A DNA stretch of 64,000 bases from Sisyra terminalis (GCA_958496175.1 OY292278.1:21576001-21640000); one strand, 5' to 3'. Counted from the stretch's first letter, positions 1-12,335 are shown. The notes: generated by a model not told the origin, from the sequence alone. A program made the numbers and translations.

Positions 1-1194
1 GATATATGTCCCATAGTTTTTTGATTTTTAAGTTACCGGTTATCATCTCTCAAACCATTGGTACATTGAAGACTTTTCTTAAAATTTAACATGGCTGGTC
101 AGATAATTACAGAAATGAACTGTAATTCAATAATTTTGCAATATTATTATAACATAAAAATCGCTGTTACTTATATTGTAAATTCTTGATAAAAAACCTG
201 TACTGTTAATTTATCATTTTGGTATAATTGTATCTATAATCAAAAACATAGTAATTTGTATAGCATGTCAGAGATATAGATATACTACTTATTTTTAAAA
301 TTGCATACAATGTATTGCATAAATTAACTCTACTTCGACCAGATAACAATTATCAATTGGCATTGATTTTACGATTAACAATTATATATTTTTAAAAATA
401 TTTTTAGTGTTTATTACTATATCCCTTGATGTATTATAATCATTTATTTTTTTACTCATAAATCTGTTGTTAAGAAGGAAAAGGGATCAAAAATTAAAAT
501 GGATTATTCGAAAAGGAAATCGAAATCGTTGAGTTATAAGAAGTTTCGACCTTCAATGTTGACCTTTTAGATTTCCAATACTTATACTTTTGATATGACT
601 TCAATGTTATCAGTGTGAGTTAATTTTAGTTTTTTGTTTCCAACGAGATCGAGTTAATGAATTAAGATGATTATTATAATAATATATTGATTTCATAATC
701 AATATGTACAATGTTATGACATTTTTATAATTGGGTAACTTGGCATTGTTACCATAAAATATGTTGACTATAGATAGAAGCGAAAATGATTGATTTGGAT
801 GAATATTTTTTTTTCTGACCTGATAACAAACTGGTGAATGTAGAACATACTATTATTTATTTATTGTATAAAATAACTGCATATTTTTTTTATTGTAAAT
901 TTTAAGGCAAATATTTTTGGATCTACATAGTCGGGATGATTATCAATATTAATTGGTTGCTACAGGTGTGCTAATTGAGTTGAAGTTTTGAATTTGCCAC
1001 TATTTTTGCAATAAAAGATTATAAATAAATAAAAACCGATAGCTGATAGTTTAAGGGTAATGAAAATAGAGTACTAAACAACACAGTAACGCATTTTTAT
1101 TGTTAAACAATACTTTAAAAGCGAATGTTGTTTTTTCGAGCAAAATAATCTTTAGAAATTAAACTTATTTCCAATGAAGCATTGAAAACCCACA
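1..1194. other. AT-rich intergenic DNA, nothing recognised
   Basis: No coding exon, RNA gene or repeat shared with the rest of the window was recognised here. The sequence is very AT-rich with short homopolymer runs. The final part leads into a decayed transposase. Confidence 0.5.
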
Positions 1195-1790
1195 TAGAAT
1201 TGTCAAATAATAAATGCATTCACAACGGATTACTATTTGGTGCGAATTTTGGGCTGTAGGTATCATTGAACCGTTCTTCTTCGACAAAGAAGTTGTTAAA
1301 GCAGTTACTGTTACTGGTATTTTATATCACGACATGATACCCAAGTTTTTGTTGCCTAAATATTGATGTGGTTGGTATGTGGTTTTAGGAAGACGGTGCA
1401 ACATGCCACACAACCCGAGAAACAATCAAATTACTGCATGAAATATTTTCTGATCGTATAATCTTTCGCTTTGGTGATCCCTGTTATATAAAGACATTTA
1501 AGGACATTTTGAAATCATTATTTAAAATTCCTTTAATAATTTTAAACGGCTTTTTGAGAGTTAAAAATGCCTTTAAATGGCTTTTTAACAGGGAATAGAA
1601 TTGGCATCCAAGATCATGTAATTTAACATCTTTAGATTTTTTTATAGGGTTATTTGAAGTCAATGGTCTATGACCTATGCTCATAGGACATAGAAATGCA
1701 TTAAAGGATATGAGATTCAACGTTGCATCCACGAAATTCAATATCATTTATGCAAAATGGTCATGGAAAATTTCGAGTGTGAATATGCCA
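1195..1790 (+). pseudogene. Decayed Tc1/mariner-like transposase fragment
   Basis: Translation in pieces gives hallmarks of the insect Tc1/mariner (IS630) DDE transposase. ITIWCEFWAVGIIEPFFF and the AVTVTGILYHDMI region (about 1220-1345) match the core around the first catalytic Asp. After a frameshift comes EDGATCHTTRETIKLLHE (about 1394-1447), the second-Asp DGA-CHT motif. NWHPRSCNLTSLDFF (about 1600-1645) then matches the SCDLTPLDFFLWG block. The copy is dead: a TGA follows the first block, a TAG stands where Gln is usual before EDGATCHT, and an N replaces the Asp of SCDLTP. A 115-bp MITE interrupts it between RFGD and NWHP. Later codons (to about 1790) are too decayed to align by eye. The family assignment is from remembered motif architecture, not a search. 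Confidence 0.8.
1479..1593. mobile_element. Family D MITE nested in dead transposase
   Basis: A 115-bp element begins CCCTGTTATATAAAGACATT and ends with the inverted version CTTTTTAACAGGG. The inside (AATAATTTTAAACGG) is shared with copies near 11.0, 21.9, 24.1, 34.7, 45.6 and 46.5 kb. It splits the transposase reading between its RFGD and NWHP motifs, so it inserted after that transposon. Confidence 0.75.
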
Positions 1791-2261
1791 ACAAAGTCAA
1801 GGAGGTTATTGGCTCGATATGCTATTTCATACATTTCCCTAACCGATGTACTTAATGCTTTAATTAAAAAAAATACAATGGAAAAAAAACGGTGTTTTAT
1901 ATTTAAATGAAATCTTGCGTAAATTATGGGACATATCCCACCATTGCTGATGTATTTGCTTTGCTAGTTTTGCATATGATGTATATTAAAAAACTGCCAA
2001 AAAAATCTTTAATGCAGTTAACAATTTTAAAATTAAAATTCATAGCCAAATTCAATAGAGCCGCATGCGGCTAGTGAGACACCATCAATCCAATATTAGA
2101 ATAGATAAGGAATAGCTACACTTTATAACGTGAATACGTCTTTAAGTTGTTTCAATAGTAGGAGGCAATTCAAAAAACGAATAATAATAAAATTGGGGGA
2201 TATATTTTGGTGATATAGCTTCATTTCTATCATCTCCATCCAAAGTTTAATTACACCCCTG

Positions 2262-2416
2262 AATAGTTAAAGCAGTTTTCGAATTTTTTCATACCACGAC
2301 CCCTTAAATCAGAAAAAAATCCAAGGCTCTCTTCCCCAAAAATTGTAGAATTTTCACGACTGGCTGGAGCTTTAAGGTCCCCTAGGAAGCTGCGCTCTCC
2401 AGTTTGAGAAATCTTG
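2262..2416. mobile_element. Degraded hAT-type MITE
   Basis: This segment shares TTTTTCATACCACGACCCCT, TTAAATCAGAAAAAAA and the end CCAGTTTGAGAA with the better copy at 23358-23565. The left end is mutated (GCAGTTTTCGAA where GTGCTTCTCAAA is expected). There is no coding capacity. Family membership rests on the shared interior. Confidence 0.5.
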
Positions 2417-2948
2417 GCCCAAATCTGGGTCAAGAAAAGTCTTTAAATGCATTTCAAACAGGGATAAGATTGTATTCTAGGTTCCTTGGGACATCCCTTG
2501 TATAATCATCATGATATAGCCATGGTGATCACCATTCTTCAGGACCCACAAATAGAAGAAGAAATTATTTTTACTAAGAACTTAAAATCCCTTATTTGAC
2601 AACTTGGAAAGCCACAACTCAAGTTTTAGGTATAGAAAAAAATCGGTATCGTTAGGATATTAAATGCTTCGGAAAGTATTTCTGTTTTTTTTTAGTGTTT
2701 AATTAATACACAAAATTCTGTTGCAACTTTTGATTTTAAATCAATTATCAATGATTTACATCTGGTGTGCAAATTTTAATGCTAAATTAGTAAAAATCAA
2801 TTGATTACTAAGGAAAAATAAAAAAAATACATTTTGAACATCACTTAAGATTCCAACTTGTTACTACTTAGTAATTGTAGTAACGATGAAAATAAATAAG
2901 AATCCGATGAAATAACTTTAGACAATTATAGTGGGTGCGGCAATATCG

Positions 2949-2962
2949 CCCCCCCCCCCCCC
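2949..2962. repeat. Poly(C) run, 14 nt
   Basis: An uninterrupted run of 14 C in otherwise AT-rich DNA. Its length is likely to be variable and error-prone. The open frame across it, which would read as polyproline, is not believed. Confidence 0.9.
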
Positions 2963-4860
2963 AATTAATTTAATAGTGTTTTCTAGGGCTTTTCTTCTGC
3001 AGAGGGGTCTTCCATTACCGTGTTGTAGCATAGAATTTTATCTGTTAACAGCTTTTGGACACTTTTGGGTATTTAACCGATCGATCAAGATTGTTTGGGA
3101 TTATTTAACAGCTCTTCGACTTTCTGGCATACATTTGGCATCATTTCCTCCCTTAATTTCTTATTCTTCTTATTGGTACCAGTTGGAGAAATGAAAATTA
3201 ACGATTTGAACTTACAAAAACTCATTTGGAATTAATAAACATCTAATGCATTTGGATAAACATTGAACATTTTTTAGTAACAACTTAACGTTGCTATCCT
3301 GTGAAACACGAAGAGCAAATAATACCAAATTTGTATTCCTTTGGGTTTTTGCTCTTACCATTTCAATATAGGTTTCGGAATAAAAAATATTTTTTAACTT
3401 TTTATAAATTAATAAGTCACTCTAATCATAAAATGTCTTTAGTACCACTTTGAAATAATTTATAAGCTGATAAATGACAACTGAATGACTATAGGCTTAA
3501 AAACGAAATTACTTTCCGATACGCCTAATATTACAACAACACAATCTCTATTTGGCCTTTCATTATGAGTTATAGTGGTTGATATTTTCAAATTTTAAAC
3601 GGTTTAATTAAATTAATCATTTTTTTCTTTTATCATTTCAATAAATCCATTAATATTGACTGCTCAAATCAGTCGTTGAATACATATCTATCGCATTATG
3701 TTTCTCCAAATTCCACAATGTTTTTCAAACGTTTATTTTTTCTTGTTTTTATAGATTTTTAATTTGAAAAGAGCAATTTTAAGGTCAAAATCCGTTTACA
3801 TTTCAAGATTATGCTTAGTCTTTCTATCGTTTTCTTTTGGAATGACCTCATTATTATTATAGAAGACCGATAACAACTATTAGGTCAGACTTATTGATTA
3901 CAAGTGTAGACAAATCTTATTTGTAATTTTAAATTTTGTAATGAGTAAACTCACATTTAATAATTTCACTTTAATGTATTATTATACTTATAAGTGCATA
4001 TTATATTTATTGCTATAAAAAAATGTTAATACGATTTGATTTTCCCTTTAAGTGTTTTGAACTTAGGTATTTCTTAGAATCATCAAATATTTTAATCACA
4101 AGTTTGATAATAAAGTAGGTACGTTTTGGAGTTGAAGAGATAAAAAATAAATATAATTTACGCAACAAAACCACAAAAGTTATGTTAAAATAATGTGGTA
4201 TCAATACTTTTACTAAAAATAAACTCCAATTAAATTAATCGACTGAGACATAAGATTTTGACGAATAAATTTTTTATCACATGAGTAAATTCGAAGCTAA
4301 ATTGAAGTGCTATATAAATCCCAATTTAAATTAAAAACCATATTTTTTTAATCCACAAATTTAGCTTTAATTATTGAGCTTTCAAGCATTAAAGCATCAA
4401 ATATAATTTGATTTATAGTTCTAATTAAATCATTAAAAATATCAATTAAAAATCGCCCAAATGCATGTTGGACCACACACAATAAAGGATTCCGTAGTGT
4501 TGACTAACGTTCATTGATAAAATGTAAAAAACATAAGTTTTATTATAATAGTTTCCAGTATTTTACTCCTAATTGAAAATAATTTCCCCAACATAGGATA
4601 CTTAAGCAGTGGCCAGGAAACCGGGGAACCGTATATTACTCTAAATAGGGTATAAATGAAATTTTTTGGGATAATAAGGACTATAATAAGGAATATTATT
4701 GTATCAAACATGTTCCAATTTTCCTGGAAAATTCTCTAGACGGGCGGCATATTGGATCTTTTTTCACAGGCTGTCGACACCATAGGGTAAATAGGAAATA
4801 GGGGCAAAAAGGAAATATTTAAAAATGAATTGCTCTGATGGTTTTTCTATTTTTTTTTAA
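2963..4860. other. Intergenic AT-rich DNA
   Basis: Nothing was recognised. A 66-codon minus-strand frame at 4711-4511 has a hydrophobic start but no family motif and no splice support. Confidence 0.4.
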
Positions 4861-4861
4861 A

Positions 4862-5227
4862 GGACAAAAATATTTACTAATTATAAATCTTTCATGGTTT
4901 ACCAAAACAAGAAAGTTTCAAATTAGCTCAAGTCCAATCAAAGGTTGGGCATCCCTCACTCCTAACAATATAAAATTAATTAGATACTTCGAAAAAAATG
5001 ATTACGATATAAGAATATACCCTATAAAAAGGATTTCAATGTACCAATTTGAAATCATGAAACTTTTGATAAAGTATTGGTATAGTTTATTATATTACAA
5101 CACTAAAATATTTTCTGGATTTTCTTTACAAAATGAAGTTGATCTTGGAAATTTAAGCTATTTACAAATATATGAAAAAAAATTAATCAATTATAAGAAG
5201 CAACGCCTAAATTTGAGGAAATCATAA
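4862..5227 (+). CDS. Unidentified open frame, possible terminal exon
   Basis: The longest unexplained open frame in the left third: about 121 codons, open from just after TTTTTTTTTAAAG, which would make a fair splice acceptor (pyrimidine tract then AG at 4860-4861), to the TAA at 5225-5227. The predicted peptide has an ordinary-looking composition (GWASLTPNNIKLIRYFEKND, then a Lys/Tyr/Ile-rich tail ending NLRKS). It has no signal peptide, membrane segment or family motif that I recognise. No upstream exon was found, no poly(A) signal is obvious, and low GC favours chance open frames. It may be a real last exon, a fragment of a mobile element, or noise. Confidence 0.2.
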   Translation, partial: GQKYLLIINLSWFTKTRKFQISSSPIKGWASLTPNNIKLIRYFEKNDYDIRIYPIKRISMYQFEIMKLLIKYWYSLLYYNTKIFSGFSLQNEVDLGNLSYLQIYEKKLINYKKQRLNLRKS

Positions 5228-5724
5228 AGAAAAATTAACGTTAATTTGAATATTCCATCATTGATATGTCATAAATTATTTCAGATAGGTGATTATTAGA
5301 CTTAAGCCTAACTTATATTATATAAATATGAATATAAATAAAATAATTTGCATTGCAAGGAAATTTTCGAAACTTGAACTTGAAGCGTGTGTCCATAGAA
5401 TTAATTTTTTTTAAAATAATTACCTACACAGGTAGTGTATTCATAATTACAAAGAGTTGTGAGAAAAACCTTCATTTTTTGTAAATACAAGTAAAGTGAT
5501 AAACAGTTCAAAAGTTAAATATGCAATAAATACGTATTATTATTTTACTTGAAAAATTTTTCAAGATTTTTGTAATCACAATGTTTCGTTATATAGGGAA
5601 ATTCATAATCGGTTCAATTTCATTGCTGATTTGAAAAAAATATTAAATAATACATAAAAATATTTTTAATTTTCAAGAGCATCACTTAAAAAATTTCTCT
5701 CTGCTAAATCCACTAAGTATGATA
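5228..5724. other. Intergenic AT-rich DNA
   Basis: Nothing recognised. Confidence 0.4.
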
Positions 5725-7240
5725 TTAGGAATCCACATTAAAAATTATTTATGAAGCTGAGTGAAGTTAATGTGATTTTTTTAAAGTTTTTGCCGGACCG
5801 GTTTACAATTATGTTAAAAAATATATAAAGTATACAAATTTCAAGTATTGCTGATCCACAGAAGATAGGAAGCCCAGAAAGATTCAAACCAAAAATTCCG
5901 ATCCACTTTATGCATGGATTTATATAGGAATCCACATGGATAGGGGTTGCAAAAAGCGCACGAAGAATAAGAAAGAGGCTTATACAACTGCATAGAAAAA
6001 AGATTCACGTTAGACAAGAAAATGTTGAAAAAAATAGTTTGGAACAGGAAGGAATTTTCCTAAAAGACCAGAAATTTTTTTGATTAAAGAAAATTGTACT
6101 TCGTTCAAGATAATTTTGGTTATCAAAACTATTTTCTTTGCCTTAAAGAGTATTGGTTTGACTGCGAATATGTTTTTCTTTCTTCGAAATTTTCCGTAAA
6201 ATAGATTTTCATAGGAAATTATTGTAAAAATTCAAATGGAAAATCATCCAAGGTTCCGATATGGATTCCCATAGGAAACCATGTGGGAACCTATGTAGGA
6301 TTCCATGCAGGATTCCCATAAGAAATTATACGAAAATTTCATGAGAACCAAGTAGAATCATATTTCATGGGAATTCATATAGGATTCCACACTAGATTTT
6401 GATATTTTGATAGAATATGCATTTTTGCTTCCATGAGCAATATTTCACTTCACTTTTTGAGTGATATGTGTCGCACTTAATACGTATCTCTTAAAAAAAC
6501 TTAGGTAGATTCCTATGTGGTTTCCCATATGGATTCCTCTAAGAATCCTCTTAGGAGCATCAAACAATTTTCACAGTTTTTCCCTTATAAATTTATAGCA
6601 CTGCATTGTTAATTACTTACGAGAAATTAATTTTAGTTATTTTGTTATTTACTGATTTTCATATATTTTGTTATGAATTTATAAAATTAAGTTTGTCCTT
6701 CAGTATTTATCAAACGATTTAATGTCCAAAGGACATTGTCGTTTCCCAGCTCCTCCTTCAAAGATAGCGTATCTTTAATAAAAATTAAAATTATATTTGA
6801 AACAACGAAAAATAACACAAATACGATTTTCAACACATATGTTTTCTTTAAAGTTGTACAACTATATGCAAGTTAATGGCGTTAACCAGCATCGATGAGA
6901 AACATAAAACTATAGCGTATAATACCTTCAAATCTCAGATGAGCGAATAATAGCAATATTTAAATTTTAATTTGAAAATAATGTTCTTTTATTGTCCGGT
7001 AACTGGAGATATTGTATCTAGCTCTCACTCTTTATTTCTCATATGAATCCACATAAATCAACCTTTTTTCATGTGGTTTCCTCATAAATCTATCTCTTCC
7101 CATGTAGTTTCCAACGTAAATCCATGTGGATTCTTTTAATAAGGAACCATCACTCCGTTTATTTTCTACAAGAATCCATATAAATCCATACTTTCTTGTG
7201 TGGTTTCCTATATCAATCTACGCTTTCCTACATGAATTTT
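5725..7240. repeat. Cluster of degenerate GGATTCC/ATGTGG repeats
   Basis: Short variants of a unit resembling GGATTCCYATAGGAAACCA and its complement recur irregularly: near 5729, 5922, 6262-6380, 6510-6555 and 7045-7225. They are dense at both sides and sparse in the middle (about 6560-7040). That layout resembles subterminal repeats of a DNA transposon of about 1.5 kb, but clean terminal repeats and a target duplication were not found. A decayed minisatellite is the alternative. Confidence 0.5.
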
Positions 7241-8560
7241 TTAATAAGGATTTCTTTTATAGAAATCCTAAGAAGTCAAAAAAAAACGAAAAATATGAGC
7301 TTGAATAATTAAATGAGTTCGAATTAATCAGACCCAGATACAAATTCAAATGCACCACATCTGAAGCACCTAAATAACCTTCATACGTGAAAAATTGGAA
7401 TTAAATAATAGAGAAAAATAATTTTTAATTTTAAATAATACAATTCATTGTACATAATTTGTGGCTACGACGATCTATTAGTTCAGGCGGTATATAATTA
7501 CAGGCATATGAACTCAGTGCACCACGTTTGACGCATATACCAAAGGTTGATACCTTCACTTGGTATTAATCCCCTGGTACAAAATTTGATCCAACAAAAT
7601 TTAATTTTTCCATTCTTCTACGAACAAAAGATAAAAAAAAATCAATAAAAAATTTCATTTTGCTATATTATATATTATCCGCGACTACTTTTGATCTTTG
7701 CAAAGAATGTGGATCTAAAATTGCATTTAATTAGAAAGAAATTTAAAATGAAAACAAGTTTATGTGATTGAACCTTGGCTTGATAATGATCAGAATATGA
7801 TCGATTTGCTACTCATTTAATATTTTTAGATAAAATTTTGTATTGATGATTTAGTTTTATACCTTTAATACCGAAAATATAAAAATTAATCAGCGTGTAG
7901 TATTAAGTGGTATTGCATTGGCATATTGCATTTTTATGTCTTTGAATTTGTTTTAGATTGTTAGATACCCACTGATAAGTATATGTTGGTATATGTGATG
8001 ATTAGAATTTTATTATTCCGTTTGGATGACGTCTTTTTTAATAATGTTGCTAGGAATTTTCAAATACATATATATCAATTTGCATTAACGCGAATAAAAT
8101 GGATATCTAGAAGAAAAATTTTACCAAGGATTTCTTCTTTTATCATATGAGTAGTTTTATAATTTTCTCGGCTAATGTATATAAGTAATACTCGTTTCAG
8201 TTCCAATTAAACCAAACTTACAAATTATTAAATGTAAACAAATAGATATATGTATATTGATGATTTTTAAACTGGCCCCCTCTTCAACGTCACCATTTGC
8301 ATAGAATAAAAAAAAACTTTTTAGCATAATTATAAATCCCCAACCAATGAAATTCTTGAAAATACCATTTGATCGAGAGTTGTTATTGTTAGTATAAAAC
8401 GATTTTCCGATGGTCAAGTATATTCCTTTCAACAAAACGGGGATCTATAAATGAGTATGGAAGTTAATTTTTATTTTTTAAACGTACCGCAACTGTATAT
8501 GATCAATGATCTACTAGGTGAAAAAAAAGTCTCATTGTTACTTTGTTGAAACAATTCAAA
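7241..8560. other. Upstream intergenic region of the CRAL-TRIO gene
   Basis: No coding exon or known repeat was recognised. A non-coding 5' exon of the next gene may end at about 8658, where CTTAG is followed by GTATGT. Confidence 0.4.
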
Positions 8561-8729
8561 CAAAATGGAAGTGCAAATAAATCGAAATAGTTTTAAGAAA
8601 ATATTCACGACAAAATGTTCCGTCCAAAAGTTTATAAAAATTTTAATAATACGCTTAGGTATGTACTTTAAACTATTTTATTTAAACATCTTTTTTTTTT
8701 AAATTATTATATTTTATTTAGAAAAGACA

Positions 8730-11700
8730 ATGTCGAAACCACCGTTTGTCTTAAACGTGGACCCGATGAGTCCGGAAGTAGCAGCCGTCGCCGAAAAAGA
8801 ACTCCGAGAAACTCCCGAAATCCGCCAACAAGCCATCGAAGAGCTTCGCAAACTTTTACAGGAAAGCACCACTCTTCACTATCGGGACGATGATGAATTC
8901 CTGTTGATATTTCTAAGACCGTGCAAATTTTACGCCAAAAGTGCTTATGAATTGGTTTGTGGTGCAAATGGCTTTTCTGGTGATTAAAATTATTTCATAT
9001 TTTCTCGGTTTGTAGATGGAACGTATCGCCGAATTTAGAAAGAAAAATGAGCATTTGTTAAAAGATTTGATGCCCTCGGACGAAGAAGAGGCTTTTACCC
9101 AACATAATGTAGTGAATGTCCTCACAGATCGCGACAGCAAAGGAAGACGAGTTCTCATTGTTAATTGTGGAGGTAAAATTAATACTTAAAGACAATGGTG
9201 CTTTCTTGATGTGCGATTTTACACTTTTCTTCGAATTCCTTCTCTTATGGAATAAAAATTCAAGAAAAAACAAATACAATTTAATTAAAACAGTATAATA
9301 TGTATAATTTCAAAAAAAGTTTAAAGAAAACTCTAAAACCACATCATTAGTATGTATATAGTTATTATATTTGAATTTACATAATTCTTCATTACTTTTT
9401 TTTTCAAATCAACACATCTACGTCATTAACACTCATTTCAATCATTTGTAAATTTCCTATATATTCGTTAAGTGTTTACACCTCCTAAATTTACATTTTA
9501 TATTTCAATTATAAAAAATCCAAAATTAATGAAAAAGAAAATATTTGAAAAAGGAGAGGTATATAAAAAAAAATAAAGATAAATTTTATATTATGAATAT
9601 TTAGATAAACTTAAAAACTGATACCAAATTTATTAAATTATTTAGTTCGTCTTTGAAGGACATTCACCTTAAAAATGATGAAATCGGACTGATTTATGTT
9701 TTAAGTACAATAATATTCCACAACCATTTATCATAACAATAAAAGCAAGTATACAATCTGCAGGTTTTCCGAGTAAGCTACAGCTTATAGTGCTATTTTT
9801 TTTAATTAAAAAAGGGTTCATGTTCTTTTTCACACTCAAATCTGGCAACGTTAGATTTCGGAAAAATTTTCTACTTTATTTTTAAATTAAATTCTCGATT
9901 TTTTTGTGAATTTAATTATAGTATGATGTAATTTTCTCTTTTATGACTAAATTTTCATTATGGGCCGATTTATTCGCGAATTAAATGAAAAACAAAGTAG
10001 AAGATGTAACGTTGTCAGATATTGATCGGCCTAAAAAGGACTAGAGCCAAAAAAACTTTTCCAAGTCTTAGTATGTAATTTTTATGGTAGTTGAGTTGTT
10101 AATTTTTCGGTTTGAAAACTTTGAAAAAAAGATTAGTTAAAGCTTTTGGATGTCGTGAGGAAAAATAATGCCGTTTATTATTGACCTTTACTCAAAGGTT
10201 TGTTCTAGGTAAACTATATTTTTCAAATTAAAGCATATTTTCCAGTACAGAATTATATTCCATGAAAAACCAGAAGTTACTTTTGTCTAAAACATTTTTT
10301 TGTGTAACTTTTATTTTCCTTAAATTTAGCCAAGTAAGAATTTATTAAGTTTGCCACAACTATACTTTAGATCGGTACAATCTGACAACATCCCATTATG
10401 GTCGATTTCGCTCGTTAGGGACGTCAATATCAATGCCGAATTTTCTACTTTGTTTTTAATTTTGTTCGCGTATAATTCCGGCTATAATGAAAACTTATCA
10501 ACAAAAGAGAAAATTATACGATATATCGAGCAAATTTTCGATATTTCCAATATGGTATTTATCTTTTGGTATTATGGTATAATCTATCTACGGTTCAATA
10601 ACTCTTTTATGGTATAATATTCTCTTTATGGCATAGGTACTTGTTTTACACGGTTTTTAGGAACCTATCTCCTAATTTTATATGAACTCGAAATCTCGAT
10701 TTACACGGATTTTTATTTTCTGGAATCTATCTTCCGTTTTTGTATGAGCTTGAAGTCTCGATTTACGCGGTTTCGGTTTGCGCGACACCTATTGGAGTAC
10801 CTCTTTGTTTTACATTTGTTTATTTCTACATCTAATAATAGATCAAATAAAAAATACAGTAATTTTGTACCACCTGAACAATTAATCATCTTGATGAATT
10901 ATTTAGAAGTTTTTCTAGATTTTCCTCGAAAATTTTGTAAAAATATTGCATTAATACATTCGATATAAAAATTAAATACTTTAAGTAGTCAACTCTGCTA
11001 TCAAAATGTGAGATGACCTTCCCTCCGTTAAAAAGAGGCATTTAAAGCCAGTTTGAAATAATTTCATTTATAATGTCTTTAATAACTTTAAACGACTTCT
11101 AATGGGGTTTTTGAACATTTAAAAAGCCTTTTTTTAACAAGACCTTTAAGATAAATCCGTTAATGTGTGTAAGAAGTGAGCAAAGCGTGGGTAACGGTTT
11201 TATCTTAAAGGGATGAAATGAAGTAAACTCTTCTTTTTTTCATAGAAAAAAGCGACCTCTTGAAAACCCATTTCCTTATTAGAATAAAAATTAAGTTTTT
11301 TACGGATAGATTCCTCTATAATATTTTCTTATATTTAAGAATTGACGTCCCGAGGGTCAAACTACTCGAACTACTTCAAGAAAATTTTACTTCTAACAAA
11401 TTTTCGATTTTATTTTGTATCTTATCTATTCATTTTCTTAATGTTGTTTGCCGTCGCTCTATAACTACTAAGGTCATTAGCGACTCTAGGATTTCTAAAA
11501 ATCCGTAATCTATAAAATATTGAAAATTTGCTCGACAAGAGGGTCGAACCTAACACTTACCAGTTTTGAAACGGTCCCCTTGACCACTCGGCCACTAATA
11601 GACATTATTTACTTTTGTTAAGAAAAAAAAAGCATTAACATTTTAAAACATCATTAATTATTTTGGTGTAAAATTACACCCTATGGTGTAGTGTTCTTTT

Positions 11701-12335
11701 ATGTAAAATAACTGAGTTTAGGAGACTTAGTGTTTTAAACTCTATTTTAGTAAACCTATATTAGAAAGATTAATTAACAACAATCATTTTTAGGTACTTG
11801 GGACACCTCGAAGGTAACTGCTGATCAACTATTCCGCATTTTTTATCTTATTCATGAAGCAGCAGTTTTGGAACCAGAAACGCAAGTTCGTGGTGTTGTT
11901 GTCATTATGGACTTCGAGGGTCTTTCTATGAAACAAGTGATGGCCATGAGTCCAGCATTTAGCATGCGTCTTCTAGGTTTCATTCAAGACGCAATGCCCC
12001 TTCGGTTGAAAGAAGTTCATATGGTCAAACAACCCTTCCTATTCAACATGGTTTGGAGCCTGTTCAAGCCTTTTATCAGAGAAAAATTGAAGAATCGAGT
12101 AAGTTTCAATGCAATAACTTTAAACTAAACAAGTTCTTACTTGGAATACTTGTAGATTTTCTTCCACGGTACAAAAATGGCATCGTTGCACAAACATATG
12201 GGACCTGAAAAACTTCCGTCTAACTACGGTGGTCAACTACCTGCTATTAACTACACGGGGGCTGATTGGTACCCTGCTATTTTAAAATATGAGGACCATG
12301 TTCGTAAATGGAACTCCTACGGTTACAGAGAATAA
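8730..12335 (+). CDS. CRAL-TRIO lipid-transfer protein (alpha-tocopherol transfer protein-like)
   Basis: Four exons, 8730-8954, 9016-9172, 11794-12098 and 12156-12335, join in frame through GT-AG introns to give 288 residues, usual for the family. An N-terminal CRAL-TRIO-N helical region (about residues 20-95, with EIRQQAIEELRKLL and FLLIFLRPCKFYAKSAYEL) precedes the Sec14-like lipid-binding domain (about 110-265). That domain includes VVIMDFEGLS, the MVKQPFLFNMVWSLFKPF helix, IFFHGTKM and the conserved LPSNYGG. These cytosolic proteins bind and move hydrophobic ligands such as tocopherol, retinoids or phosphoinositides; which ligand is used here cannot be told. MSKPPFVLN is taken as the start. 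An acceptor AG lies 8 bases upstream at 8720-8721, so a 5' exon is likely. The 2.6-kb second intron holds a family A MITE and a SINE. The gene converges with BORCS6. Confidence 0.93.
9812..10050. mobile_element. Family A palindromic hAT-type MITE (intronic)
   Basis: The left end reads GGTTCATGTTC...ATCTGGCAACGTT and the right end is its inverse, AACGTTGTCAGATATTG...GGACTAGAGCC. Between them are the family landmarks TTTATGACTAAATTTTCATT and GGGCCGATTTATTCGCGAAT. Flanking A-runs (AAAAAAAG, AAAAAAAC) fit an 8-bp target duplication with one mismatch. It lies in intron 2 of the CRAL-TRIO gene. Confidence 0.8.
10381..10545. mobile_element. Rearranged family A MITE fragment plus a SINE scrap
   Basis: TCTGACAAC, TCTACTTTGTTTTTAATTTT and GGCTATAATGAAAACTTATC are family A segments out of their usual spacing. 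They run directly into ATCGAGCAAATTTTCGATAT (10529-10548), the centre of the SINE. This is a fragment junction, with no intact ends. Confidence 0.6.
10630..10795. repeat. Imperfect tandem repeat of about 75 bp
   Basis: Two and a half units sharing CTCGATTTACACGG, TTTTAGGAACCTATCTCC and TATGAACTCGAAATCTCG variants follow one another inside intron 2 of the CRAL-TRIO gene. Just upstream the short unit TATGGTATAAT occurs three times. Confidence 0.55.
11021..11142. mobile_element. Family D MITE
   Basis: CCCTCCGTTAAAAAGAGGCA at the left, ACTTTAAACGACTTCTAATG in the interior and AGCCTTTTTTTAACAAG at the right match the copy at 21880-21996, with decayed ends. Confidence 0.6.
11441..11603 (-). mobile_element. 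tRNA-derived SINE, full-length
   Basis: Read on the minus strand it begins with a tRNA-like head holding the A box TGGCCGAGTGGTCAAGG and a B-box-like GGTTCGACC. It continues through the shared body (CGAGCAAATTTTCA) and ends with the common tail AGTCGCTAATGACC...GCGACGGCAAACAACA. The B box is mutated. It lies in intron 2 of the CRAL-TRIO gene. It is not a tRNA gene: no acceptor stem closes and many diverged copies share the non-tRNA tail. Confidence 0.85.

Noticed and set aside
2931..3194. 87-codon frame starting MGAAISPPPPP
   Set aside because: It depends on a poly(C) run and has no family features.
4511..4711. Hydrophobic minus-strand frame (MFDTIIFLIIVLIIP)
   Set aside because: It briefly suggested a P450 N-terminus, but the Pro-rich hinge and following motifs are absent and AT-rich DNA often gives hydrophobic frames.
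5725..7240. CRISPR-like array
   Set aside because: Repeats are degenerate, irregularly spaced and in both orientations, and the genome is that of an insect.
8707..8967. Minus-strand frame opposite the first CRAL-TRIO exon
   Set aside because: Antisense shadow of a well-supported exon.
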